A DNA stretch of 64,000 nucleotides, from assembly GCA_963513935.1 (NCBI GenBank), contig OY740767.1, positions 151,720,431 to 151,784,430 of the forward strand, given 5' to 3'. Below the pieces are notes generated by a model. That model ran no database searches. It was not told where the DNA came from and saw nothing but the letters and a program-made list of their open reading frames with translations. The stretch is from Aphrophora alni (lineage: Eukaryota; Arthropoda; Insecta; Hemiptera; Aphrophoridae). The translations under genes were made by a program, and so were the position numbers. Shown one piece after another: positions 55,926 through 64,000 of this stretch (position 1 is the stretch's first letter; the number at the start of each line of letters is the position of its first letter).

Positions 55926-55982
55926 ACTATGCCGAGTTGAGAACATTTGAAGATTTGAAGCTGTTGTAAGAATTTTTTTCTC

Positions 55983-56195
55983 TCTTGTTGTTTAAAGGCG
56001 AAAAACCTCTTGGTCATCATTTATAAAAAAAAAGGAAGAAATGAACATAGAAATAAAAACCCCTAGCCCTCGATTACTAATAGCGGTAGGATCGAACAAG
56101 AGTTGGTCAAGAGAGACATTGAAAAGTTGAAAGAGAGCAATCGAACTACTTGAAAAAAGGTGTAGATCCAGTTTGGCTTTCTCGGGATTACTGAA
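55983..56195 (+). repeat. R1 repeat, nearly full length, second of a tandem pair
   Basis: CTTGTTGTTTAAAGGCGAAA, AACCTCTTGGTCATCAT, CCCTAGCCCTCGATTACTAA, AGAGTTGGTCAAGAGAGACA, GGTGTAGATCCAGTTTGG and TCTCGGGATTACTG. Upstream T-rich text (TTTTTTTCTCTCTTG) is an A-rich tail if R1 is read on the opposite strand. Confidence 0.8.
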
Positions 56196-57127
56196 AGGAA
56201 CCCCTGAGTTGTTAACTAATGGTGACGTAAACAGTGTTTAATCTGTGTGACATGACCATGTCAAAATAAATCTAAGATGACGCCCCACATTTTAAAATTT
56301 GATCATACAACTTAAAGAGGATCGGGTACTTAACTTAAAGAGGAGAGCACATTTTAGACCAATGAAATTCAAACCTCAGTGAGATAATATGGCAAGTTTG
56401 ACGAGAAAACGACGTGTCGGGAGAATAGCTGACTTTATGAAAATGACAACTATGAATGACATGCAGATTCGATTATGATAATATATTTTTGTCACCTTGG
56501 AAAAAAAAAAGAAATTCATCTGTTTCTGAATGCGATATTTATGAATTAAATTAGTTCAATATGTTGACAATAATTATGTTAATTGATTTTATTTGTTAGA
56601 TTATTTTTGGCTTGTGCGTCGTTGTTAGAGTGAAGAACGTATTTGAATGTTTTGTAATTTTGTTTGTCTGGAGACGAAAATATGCTGCATGAACGACGTA
56701 CGTTTGTTATGGGGGGGGGGACGATGGGGAATCCTTTCTGAGAACCATAATAAATGTTTTGGTGTAGATGCATCTGCAGTTAGTGAGGCCTCGATATTAT
56801 GTGTAACTATGAACTATTTGAGAGCTTAGACGCCATCGTATCCAAAGTTACAGGAATGAAGTATCTCGTCATCCAAGCTGTCAGCGACTTATCTTTAACC
56901 ACTTCCATTTCATGAAGAGTCTGCTGTAATGAAAACTTGTGTCCAGATTCGAATTTTACTAATAATAAATAAATAAAACAATGATCTTGACGTAGCCTTG
57001 AGTTTAGAGTAGTAGGCCGTTTTGAGCGACGAGAAGTGTATAGGATGGTGATTGTAGGTTGGTCGATCCGAGAGGGTGTAGGGGGTTTTTTGCGAGGAAT
57101 GTTGCGGATGGGTAGCGGTAAAGTTTT
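56196..57127. other. Non-coding stretch
   Basis: CAACTTAAAGAGGA-type text twice near 56308-56345, and a G10 run at about 56710. The 96-codon minus frame at 56910-57200 reads through the stem-loops of the histone-like unit and is not a separate gene. Confidence 0.4.
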
Positions 57128-57143
57128 GGCTCTGAAAAGGACC
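57128..57143 (-). terminator. Second histone-type 3' stem-loop (one mismatch)
   Basis: Minus strand GGTCCTTTTCAGAGCC. It has the same loop (TTTC) and 5' half as the canonical one 47 bp upstream in the transcript sense, but the 3' half carries A for G, leaving one C/A mismatch in the stem. It could be a decayed duplicate of the 3' end. Confidence 0.45.
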
Positions 57144-57174
57144 TATAGGCCTGGAAGGAGTGACGGTTTTTGTT

Positions 57175-57190
57175 GGCCCTGAAAAGGACC
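57175..57190 (-). terminator. Histone mRNA 3' stem-loop
   Basis: Minus strand GGTCCTTTTCAGGGCC followed by AACAAAAACCG. This fits the replication-dependent histone element: a 6 bp stem GGYYYU/ARRRCC (one T-G wobble), a four-base TTTC loop, and an ACCA-like or AACA 3' flank. It lies about 94 bp after the terminal stop of the H2A-like relic, on the same strand. In histone genes this structure is bound by SLBP and directs 3' processing without polyadenylation. Confidence 0.7.
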
Positions 57191-57284
57191 AATTGGTCAA
57201 AGATTTAGAGCACCACGTAAAGTGAGGCTTTAGGATTTTCGGGTGCTGGATTACGTATTTTGTATGGTCGGATGGGGATGTATA

Positions 57285-57601
57285 TCAGGGGTTAATCTTG
57301 GTAGATTTCTTTGGTCACGAGGCGTGGGGGAAATGCATTGGAAGAGTAGTGTCAGGAACGACAGGCTCTTTAATAGCTTGCATCGCCGGCGGGCTTCTCT
57401 CCGAACGATCCTCCGCTCTTTGTTGGTCCTAGTCATCTGTTGTGTACATCACCGTCAGAGATATTCGAACGAATTCCTTTTCAGGAGGCCGGTGCTCGCA
57501 TTTCTCAGTATAGTTTCCTTTTCAGGAGGCACTCGGGTCTTCTTCGGTTGGCGGCGTTCCCTGTTAAAAGGAAGGTGGATTCAGGTTCTCTTTGACATCA
57601 T
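57285..57601 (-). pseudogene. Histone H2A-like pseudogene
   Basis: In one minus-strand frame, interrupted by stops, a set of H2A landmarks appears in order. KGNYTEKCEH (about 57490-57521) stands for the KGNYAERVGAG block that follows HRLLR; the DNA CTCCTGAAAAGGAAACTATA just before and within it is very close to H2A codons. DNA GAATATCTCTGACG (about 57457-57470) matches the EYLAAE codons. AMQAIKE matches LQLAIRNDE. TTLPMHFPHAS (about 57318-57350) matches GGVLPNIQAVLL. PKKSTKINP followed by a stop (57285-57314) matches the C-terminal PKKTEKKA. MSKRT at about 57598 may be the start. About 11 codons are lost after KGNY and more before it, and there are at least three in-frame stops. The match was made by eye from knowledge of the family. 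The promoter and stem-loop on the same strand support it. Confidence 0.6.
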
Positions 57602-57719
57602 CAAGTCGTGTATGTGTTAAAACAGGTTGTAATGTGACATGACACTCAAAGTTCGCTGGAGGTAAAGTGTCCAATGGTGGTGGCTCCCTAATGAGAAGTT
57701 GAAGTGAAGTGAGTCTTTG

Positions 57720-57920
57720 GTGACGTATTTATACGATTTCCAGCTCACTGCCCGTGAGAGCAGTATTTGCATTTGAGCACTATGAAACGAACCAATCAGT
57801 GAACGAGAGGGAGGGGGGCTTGTGATTGGTTCGGAGTGTTGTCATGGGTCGCTTTTGTTGTACAGTCGCGGTTCTTTAAGCGCCCTCGCGAGCTACGTGA
57901 AGCGTCGGCCAATCAGAAAC
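57720..57920 (-). promoter_or_regulatory. Histone-type promoter region
   Basis: Read toward the H2A-like relic, the order is CCAAT boxes, octamer, TATA. CCAATCAG lies at 57909 and CCAATCAG at 57792 (plus strand), with ATTGG at 57825 (CCAAT on minus). The octamer ATTTGCAT is at 57765-57772 and TATAAATA (minus) at 57726-57733. The octamer to TATA distance is about 32 bp, and the TATA lies about 128 bp before the putative ATG. CCAAT boxes on both strands and a GC-rich core (57840-57910) are reminiscent of the divergent H2A-H2B intergenic promoter, but no H2B was found on the other side. Confidence 0.5.
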
Positions 57921-58318
57921 AAGCTACCTTTAAGATATATGTGAGGGGGTATTGACCGAACAAAGCCGTTTAAGGCCGGGGAATTGATGTGTTTGGCTGG
58001 TGGATGTGTTTTGCCCTTTTGCATGGTTTGCCGTGTGCGTGTTGGGAAACTAGTCGGGTGAACTAGTTCCCTGTTGTGGTGACGTTATCAAACTGTAATC
58101 CTAATGTTTAAAGGATGAACTAGTTCCCCAAGAGTTACTGCTGCTCTTTCCTGCTTCTCTGACATACAATCCTGGTCTTGTGTTGGTTTCTTCCAAGAGC
58201 TTTCTTCATTCTCTTCTATCTTAGAGACTCACTTTAGTAAGTACGAAGGTATCTTAGGCGATCCTCCTCATTAGAATAGGAACACATTGAAGTAAACACT
58301 TGAAAACAGTATTCAGAA
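57921..58318. other. GC-richer non-coding stretch flanking the histone-like promoter
   Basis: A GGGAAACTAGT...ACTAGTTCCC inverted repeat lies at about 58045-58072, with GAACTAGTTCCCC again at about 58122. I looked for H2B codons on the plus strand here and saw none. Confidence 0.4.
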
Positions 58319-58513
58319 TTGAGAGGTTTCATTCCTCTTGCACAATACACCTTTCATCTTGAATATTTCTGCACCAGTTTGGAATCAGGTGACTCGATAG
58401 CGTGCTGCAGAGACGAGAGAAATCCATGTTCCCAGTATTGTGCGGTTACGAAACTATGTGATAAGACAAAGCCGGTGTACCGATATCGCAGACGTTTCAC
58501 AGGCGTCGTTTGA
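58319..58513 (+). CDS. Short Cys-rich open frame, unrecognised
   Basis: 64 codons with a cluster of cysteines (ACCRDERNPCSQYCAVTKLC) and a basic end (YRYRRRFTG). No signal peptide, no splice context that I can confirm, and no family recognised. It could be an exon fragment or chance. Listed because it lies in the GC-richer zone next to the histone-like unit and has a biased composition. Confidence 0.12.
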   Translation: MRGFIPLAQYTFHLEYFCTSLESGDSIACCRDERNPCSQYCAVTKLCDKTKPVYRYRRRFTGVV

Positions 58514-61324
58514 CTCCTGACCCCTACCCTACACGTAGTGTTTGTGAAAGGCAGATGTTTTCCTAGATTAATATAAGGTCACGAAGTCCCTACTAAACAA
58601 GGAAGAAATAAGAAAGGACACAATTGTTTGCCTTGAGGAATACCGTAGTAATAACATTTAAACAACATGCACGACTCCTAATGTCTGTCAATATCCCAGG
58701 TTTAATTAAATGTCTTGGCATTTCATGACTGTACAGTATTTAAATATGTAGTTACTTTTCGCAATCTTCAATAAGGCATTGCATATGGTTTTCTTGTCAA
58801 ATGCATTCAGTTTTGCTTTCTCTTGTGCAGGTTAGGAAACTAAATATAGTCCATATGAAATCATTGAAAGTGTCAATGAGCAATAACCTATTACCGCACT
58901 TCTGATATAGACATTCACAATATTGCTATCTCCTTCGTGGAAAGGCAAAGTTGTGATACTTAGTAGACCCCTATCCTTCCAAGTTTCAGTATTTAATATA
59001 ATATTATCGTAGTCTACAGCTTTATTAAAACTATTATACTTGAAAAATGTAGAATGCATACCTGGTTTAGGGGGTGCTGTTATCAGAGTCCGATTTGTGA
59101 AGTAATCTAGTTCGCCCCTGTATAAGAATCATTCCAGGTTATTGTCACTTTGTGGGGGGGGGGGGGGGGGTTAGTTAAGGTTTCATTAACTCCTCCACTT
59201 TGACTCCCGCACTCTTCAACTCCCTAATTGTAACTAAAGAAATCTGAATCCAATAATGTACATATGTTTTTTCTGCTACATGAATCCAACAAGATATCAG
59301 TAAATTTAACACCATAACCTAAAAATTCACAATTTTAGTAAATTTTCCGTCTAATTTCCACTAGTAAAACAGGTTTTACTAAGCTTTGCTAAGATTGATT
59401 ATTCCTAACAAAAACCTAGAAATTAGTGATGTACACAATTACAAGTAAAACCCTGTGTAACAATTGTTTTAAATAAACTTACTCCAATTGGATAAGGCCC
59501 CTACCGATACAATTTAACCTGCAAGATTAAGGACACCAACTTGTTGGCACTAAATTTAGAGGTTCTGCTTATGTATTACTACTGTACATTGTATGATGGG
59601 TTGTGGGTAAGTACTATGAGAGCACCCATCAATTTGTTTATTATCCATTCACAATAATTTGAACTGTCTTCAATCCCCACCATTATGTTTTAAAGAAAGG
59701 AATATTCAGTAGGTAAGAAAGTGATAATTTGCATGCGTTGACAAGGGCACGTAGCCCACCCCACAAGAGAGACAATAGCCTGCCTCGTGGGTGTAACCCT
59801 GTTTCGCCCCGTCCTGTTTGAAGCTAATTACTTGACGCAAAAAATTACAGGAAACCTCTGTCCAAATTTCACTTTAATAGCGTGCCTTTATCAGCATGTT
59901 GTTTAAATTGGATAATTAGCGATGATTTCAGCTCCAGTTGTGTGACAGGCAGGCTTCAGAGGGAAATTATTATGTAGTTAGGAGTTTTTGTTTATTACGT
60001 TGGTTGTTTCTGTTGGTTAGATCCTTTTAAGGATTTAGAAATGTAGGATAAAGAGTGGAGGAAGAAGAAGAATTAAAGTAATTATGAATTGTAGTTTGTT
60101 GTAACTGTTTATGGTTTTTGAATATGTACTTTGGCACTAAGTCGTTATCTCATCAAATGACACAAACTTTCTTATGCTGAAAACATAATTAAATAGTTAA
60201 AAGAACAACAATCAACAGAAATAATATATATTATGATGATAATCTTCTTGAATATAGTTGGTCAAAGTTAAAATTGTTATGGTAACGAATGTTGAAATGA
60301 TTTTAAACTTTCAAGAAACTGGTGATTTGTAAGTTGATTAAGGCTCAACATTTGATAAAGATAAAGAAAAACAATCATGTTTACCACTTTTAAAGAAAAT
60401 TGGATCAAAATTAGAGCCAGAGTTTTTATATTTAATGTTTCAAATCCACTAAAAATCAATTCAGTGGGTTAGTATCAAAATTCAATGGGATTTACAATAT
60501 GTACCAAATTTGCTTTAATCTAATCGGTACAGGTGTAGCATTATTAATGTGGGCTTTTGTTATTAATTTTGGAATTTGTAATAATAGGAATTTGTAAGAT
60601 GTTCTATTGATTTTGATTAAATTTGACTTTAAAAAAATCTAAAGTCCAATGTATTTTAGCATATTAGTAAATCCATAGACAAGTTTAAACATTGTATTTA
60701 ATTGAGAATTGATGTCCAGAACACTGGAATCGTCTCCAGTATTGTAAAGAGGAGGGACAATTATTACTGGATATATAGGTACTTGGGACGTTATGGGTGT
60801 ATCGCCCAGCACAGGCTCCCACATCCTATATGTGGATTTGGCACCAATTCAATATCCATCACCCACTCCACGCTATTTCAAGAATGCCTACGTGATATCG
60901 AGGCTTGTTTTCAAGTACGAATTGTAAAAAAAAAGAAAGCTTAAAAATTTTAATGTTTTGAAAATGTATATTTGCGTCTGTTATTTTCCTTCCAGTTATT
61001 TAAACAGATTTAGTAACTGTTTTAAAATAAAAGTAGAAGTATATTCATGACGTCATTACAACTCAAGTTGGACTATCGCCAAGTTTTGAATGTAAACAAA
61101 ACAATATACCGAGTTAAGTTGTACAATCTCTCTTTTGTTATCTTGATGCTCTAGAAAATATCTAGTGGTAAAGAATTTCGCAAAAATATAAAAGATAAAA
61201 TTTGTAGTGCGTGTTATTTATCTAGGGAGATTTATTCAGGGTGTGCGAGTATGGGAGTCCTTTGCTGTCGGTAGAGTTGAAAAGGCATGATAGAGAAGGT
61301 TAGAGCCCCCCTACTTTTTATTTT

Positions 61325-61328
<4 letters not shown>
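58514..61328. other. Non-coding stretch
   Basis: A G17 tract lies at 59154-59170. GATGGGTTGTGGGTAAGTAC at about 59595 resembles the arm word of the 19.8-20.9 kb foldback. GATTTTGATTAAATTTGAC at about 60611. No gene was seen. Confidence 0.4.

Positions 61329-61403
<75 letters not shown>
61329..61403. repeat. Poly-T tract, about 75 nt
   Basis: Uninterrupted T for about 75 bp. Length in an assembly is approximate. Poly-Lys frames across it on the minus strand are artefacts. Confidence 0.95.
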
Positions 61404-61407
<4 letters not shown>

Positions 61408-61444
61408 TAAATTTATAATTCACAAATATTAAAAATTAGCTATG

Positions 61445-61448
<4 letters not shown>

Positions 61449-61505
<57 letters not shown>
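61449..61505. repeat. Poly-T tract, about 57 nt
   Basis: A second pure T tract, separated from the first by 45 bp of AT-rich unique sequence. On the minus strand both read as poly-A tails. Confidence 0.95.
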
Positions 61506-61511
<6 letters not shown>

Positions 61512-62640
61512 CACATAATACAAATAAATATCATAATATTGACATTTAAAAAAGTTATGTTTTACCATAAATAATATGGATATTTTATATTTCAAAAGAA
61601 AGTCTTTAAATTGTATATGCCTGTGGATCTGATACCGTGTGTCCTTTTTAAAATAGTCGTCATGGGGTATAATAATCCAGTCTTGTGTTGAAGGTAGCAA
61701 TTTTAGAAGAAAGCAAAACAGGTTTAAGGTGATGAAATTATCCCTTGGTCCCATTACACACCATATGGAAATAAACATTATAGTATAGTCATTTCACCAC
61801 ATGCTTAATTAGTACTTAAACCGTCATATTTCAACAAAATCGCTGGTGCGGGTGTATTCGATCAAACAAGTGTAAATTGGCTATGAAAGCAGTTTTTTTA
61901 ACTGGTTAAAATTCAATAGATATCAATAACATTTAGATGTAATGTGAAAGTTTAATATATTAAGCTGAATAAATAAATGAAAATTACTATTACAATTCAC
62001 AAGTTATTTTGAATCAACTGATATCAGATTTGGTATTTTTCTATGTATTCGTGAATTGTAATGTTGTTGAGTGCTCAAAAGAATGAAGGGGGAACATCTG
62101 GAGTAATGGATAAAATATAATGTACCCGTTTTTTTACTAATGATCAAAATTGGGCCAACTTAATGAGCTTGTAGAATATTGCATGCAATTTAATAAACAT
62201 CATTCAACATTTTATTAGGCTCATGGGACCTCAAAACAGAAACTATTGCGAAAAACTCAAAATCAATTTTTGACTTATAGATACTTAAAGAGGAGACATT
62301 ACTAAATCACTTGTGACAAATATTATGTTTCCACCCTTTATGGTTATTTAGGCGATATTAAAATGTACCTTTGAGCTTAAAATGTATAGAATTTTTAGAA
62401 ATACATAATTTAATTTAATTTTTTTTTTTCAAAAAAAATGAAATTGTTGCAGACAGATTATATAAAATCCAGGCAATTTGAGTGAAACCTTGTTATAAAA
62501 CGTGACCATTTCTTTTAATAAAATTTATTCCCCTGTGGTAGATTTTGTCGTAGTTTTCTTGCTTCAGGGTTGTCAGACGTGGAAACCTGAGACTAACTGA
62601 CATTGCATTGTCTCGCGGTGTACTGATTACACTTCTTACT
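61506..62640. other. AT-rich non-coding stretch
   Basis: Nothing recognised until GC content rises at about 62560. Confidence 0.4.
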
Positions 62641-62696
62641 TCTGCTTGCCTGCCTGCCGTGCCAGGTCACGTCCCGTGGCTGACTCACGCGCTGCC

Positions 62697-62861
62697 ATGT
62701 TGCCAAACTTCATCAACTCTCCGAGGCAAACAAGATTTCATCTCATTATTAAGTTTTGTTCATGTTTTATCCTGGTATTAGGTGTTTCCAACAAAACTAA
62801 TTCCGTTCTTGACGATATTCGAGCTGTTATAGATATAACTTCGCAAGAAAATGGATTTTAG
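62697..62861 (+). CDS. Small putative secreted or membrane peptide, unrecognised
   Basis: The frame is open from 62646; I prefer the Met at 62697 (CTGCCATGTTG context). It gives 54 residues: a short polar N-terminus, a hydrophobic stretch FHLIIKFCSCFILVLGVS like a signal peptide or anchor, then a polar tail NKTNSVLDDIRAVIDITSQE. A GC-richer stretch precedes it, CCTGCCTGCCGTGCCAG at about 62650 looks like a splice acceptor, and AATAAA follows at about 62962. Together these are what a short gene or terminal exon would show, but I do not recognise the peptide. Confidence 0.22.
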   Translation: MLPNFINSPRQTRFHLIIKFCSCFILVLGVSNKTNSVLDDIRAVIDITSQENGF

Positions 62862-63089
62862 ACTGTGAATTAAGTAACCATTCTATTATCTCAGGTTTAT
62901 ACTATGTAATAGTTTCATAGTTTTAAGTTAATATTTTATGTGTTATTGTGAGGTAACCCCAATAAAAAGCATTTTTGTGTTTGAGCTTATGTGTTTATGA
63001 ACCGTTTGATCCAGGGTATTTGATTGTAATGAATACAATGAAAACCAACTAGATTGTATAGCTTCTTTAATGGTGTTTGCATCAAATCC
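62862..63089. other. Possible 3' UTR of the small frame, otherwise unremarkable
   Basis: CCCCAATAAAAAGCATTTTT at about 62957 contains a canonical AATAAA, about 100 bp after the stop at 62861. Nothing else was seen. Confidence 0.25.
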
Positions 63090-63205
63090 CTATACTTTAC
63101 TCCTCAGGGGATTCACTTTGGTATATACGGGCTTTGAAATCCTGAGAAACCCCTAGCTGGGTCTACATCTTGTTTTATATAGTCTTGTGTTAGATCCCTC
63201 TCCCC
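63090..63205 (-). repeat. R1 repeat, tail half
   Basis: Plus-strand ACGGGCTTTGAAATCCTGAG, CTAGCTGGGTCTACATCTTG, TATAGTCTTGTGTTAGATCC and CTCTCCCCC are the reverse complement of the R1 tail. Confidence 0.7.
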
Positions 63206-63613
63206 CTCCCCCTATTAGTGAGAAAAATGCACCACAAGATGGCAGTAGTAAAAATCAAGATGAAAAATGTAAAAAAGTACCATAAAATATGTAAATTATT
63301 TCATGCAGGCCTATCGATCAACAACTGTTTCAGTTCACACTAAAACATTGTTTCACGGATTTAAAATATATTACTGTATTCTCAAATAACAAAGGCCATT
63401 CGTTTCACTTTGGTTGTATTAAATTGCTTCATATTTGTAACTAAATATAAGCTTTGAGAAGTGAAACAAACTCGTAAAATGATTGTCTTCTGTAACTGCA
63501 TCTTGTCTGTGACTCACATCAAAATAATAATTGGACTAACTTATTTAAAGCCAGTGTATTTGAAGCAAACTGGGGGAGGGAAATTGAATGAAACCTAGTA
63601 AACGTAAAGCTTG

Positions 63614-63629
63614 TCTGCGCTTGCGCAGA
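63614..63629. promoter_or_regulatory. NRF1-like palindrome
   Basis: TCTGCGCTTGCGCAGA is a perfect 7 bp inverted repeat around TT and resembles the NRF1 core GCGCNNGCGC. There is no identified gene nearby; it may mark a promoter beyond the window. Confidence 0.25.
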
Positions 63630-64000
63630 TCTTGTTCTTATTGTACTCGGTTTTGTTCGGATTTAGTCGTAGATTAGCTATCATAGATGTCTCAATGATT
63701 TTTCTTTATACATGTTATTTTCTATGGAAATGTTTGCCTGATTAAACAAACCAGTTTCGTTTTGTTTGAGGTCATTTATTTGGGTTATATAGTTTTAAAA
63801 TGATTTTGACCTGTAATATAGTTTATAATTAGCGAATAGAAAAGAACACACATTGTTTCATATTAAACATTTTATTTTATCGGTGAAAACTCCGATTTAG
63901 ATTGTAAATTAAGGTTTTGTCGTTTTGGAAACTATTATTACAAGGCGATGATGTAGTAAGTCCAAAATCAGAACTTGAATTTATTTTTACTTGGTTATCG
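63630..64000. other. AT-rich non-coding stretch to the window end
   Basis: No gene or repeat copy recognised. Confidence 0.4.

Noticed and set aside
57475..57533. CCTTTTCAGGAGGC twice on the plus strand, looking like two more histone stem-loops
   Set aside because: At least the second is the reverse complement of the H2A-like LLRKG codons (CTCCTGAAAAGG) on the minus strand, and their stems need several G-T pairs.
57243..57620. 125-codon plus-strand open frame
   Set aside because: It lies antisense to the H2A-like relic and has no recognisable product; it stays open because of the composition of the opposite strand.
61232..61778. Poly-Lys frames
   Set aside because: Direct translation of the poly-T tracts.
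1..64000. tRNA, rRNA, CRISPR arrays, LTR retrotransposon or viral genes
   Set aside because: I looked for cloverleaf patterns with A and B boxes, regular short repeats with spacers, paired LTRs, and protease/integrase/capsid motifs, and found none that I can support.

Overview
This window looks like gene-poor, AT-rich DNA from an arthropod nuclear genome, most likely an insect. That assignment is inferred from a decayed Jockey-like non-LTR retrotransposon, many small foldback (MITE-like) elements, short dispersed repeats, long homopolymer and dinucleotide tracts, and the absence of any long open frame. Nothing suggests a prokaryote, organelle or virus: there are no operons, ribosome-binding sites, rRNA or CRISPR arrays. 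I cannot name the species. No intact protein-coding gene or complete exon can be asserted. Most short open frames are chance frames, or frames inside repeats.

The best gene-derived object is at about 57.1-57.95 kb on the minus strand. It is a decayed histone H2A-like gene in which the gene body is broken by stops and deletions. A histone-type promoter arrangement lies upstream (CCAAT boxes, an octamer ATTTGCAT, TATAAATA). A canonical histone-mRNA 3' stem-loop lies downstream, followed by a second, slightly imperfect one.

The rest is a mosaic of repeats. (i) Family R1, about 20 full or partial copies of a roughly 230-250 bp repeat spread over the whole window, possibly a SINE. (ii) Family R2, a foldback element with arms of about 100-115 bp (two full copies and several half copies). 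(iii) Family R3/R4, a several-hundred-bp repeat with a conserved small hairpin and an AAAATGGCGGCCATT-type core. (iv) Family R6, short repeats built around a hairpin followed by GAAACGTCG. (v) Five further inverted-repeat elements, at 4.6-5.2, 19.8-20.9, 24.0-24.4, 34.7-35.4 and 36.6-37.0 kb, plus a 208 bp near-perfect one at 43.1-43.3 kb. (vi) A Jockey-like reverse transcriptase relic at 12.7-13.8 kb. (vii) Minisatellites and microsatellites, two very long poly-T tracts at 61.3-61.5 kb, and many G or C homopolymers.

The most unusual pattern is that several of these small elements carry, on one strand, a segment laid out like a hammerhead ribozyme: an outer stem, a CUGANGA-like box, a hairpin, then GAAA. 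The clearest case is inside the 208 bp foldback at 43.1 kb. The match is imperfect and activity is unproven, but the recurrence in different families deserves a test. All family names (R1, R2 and so on) are mine, and all repeat boundaries were judged by eye.
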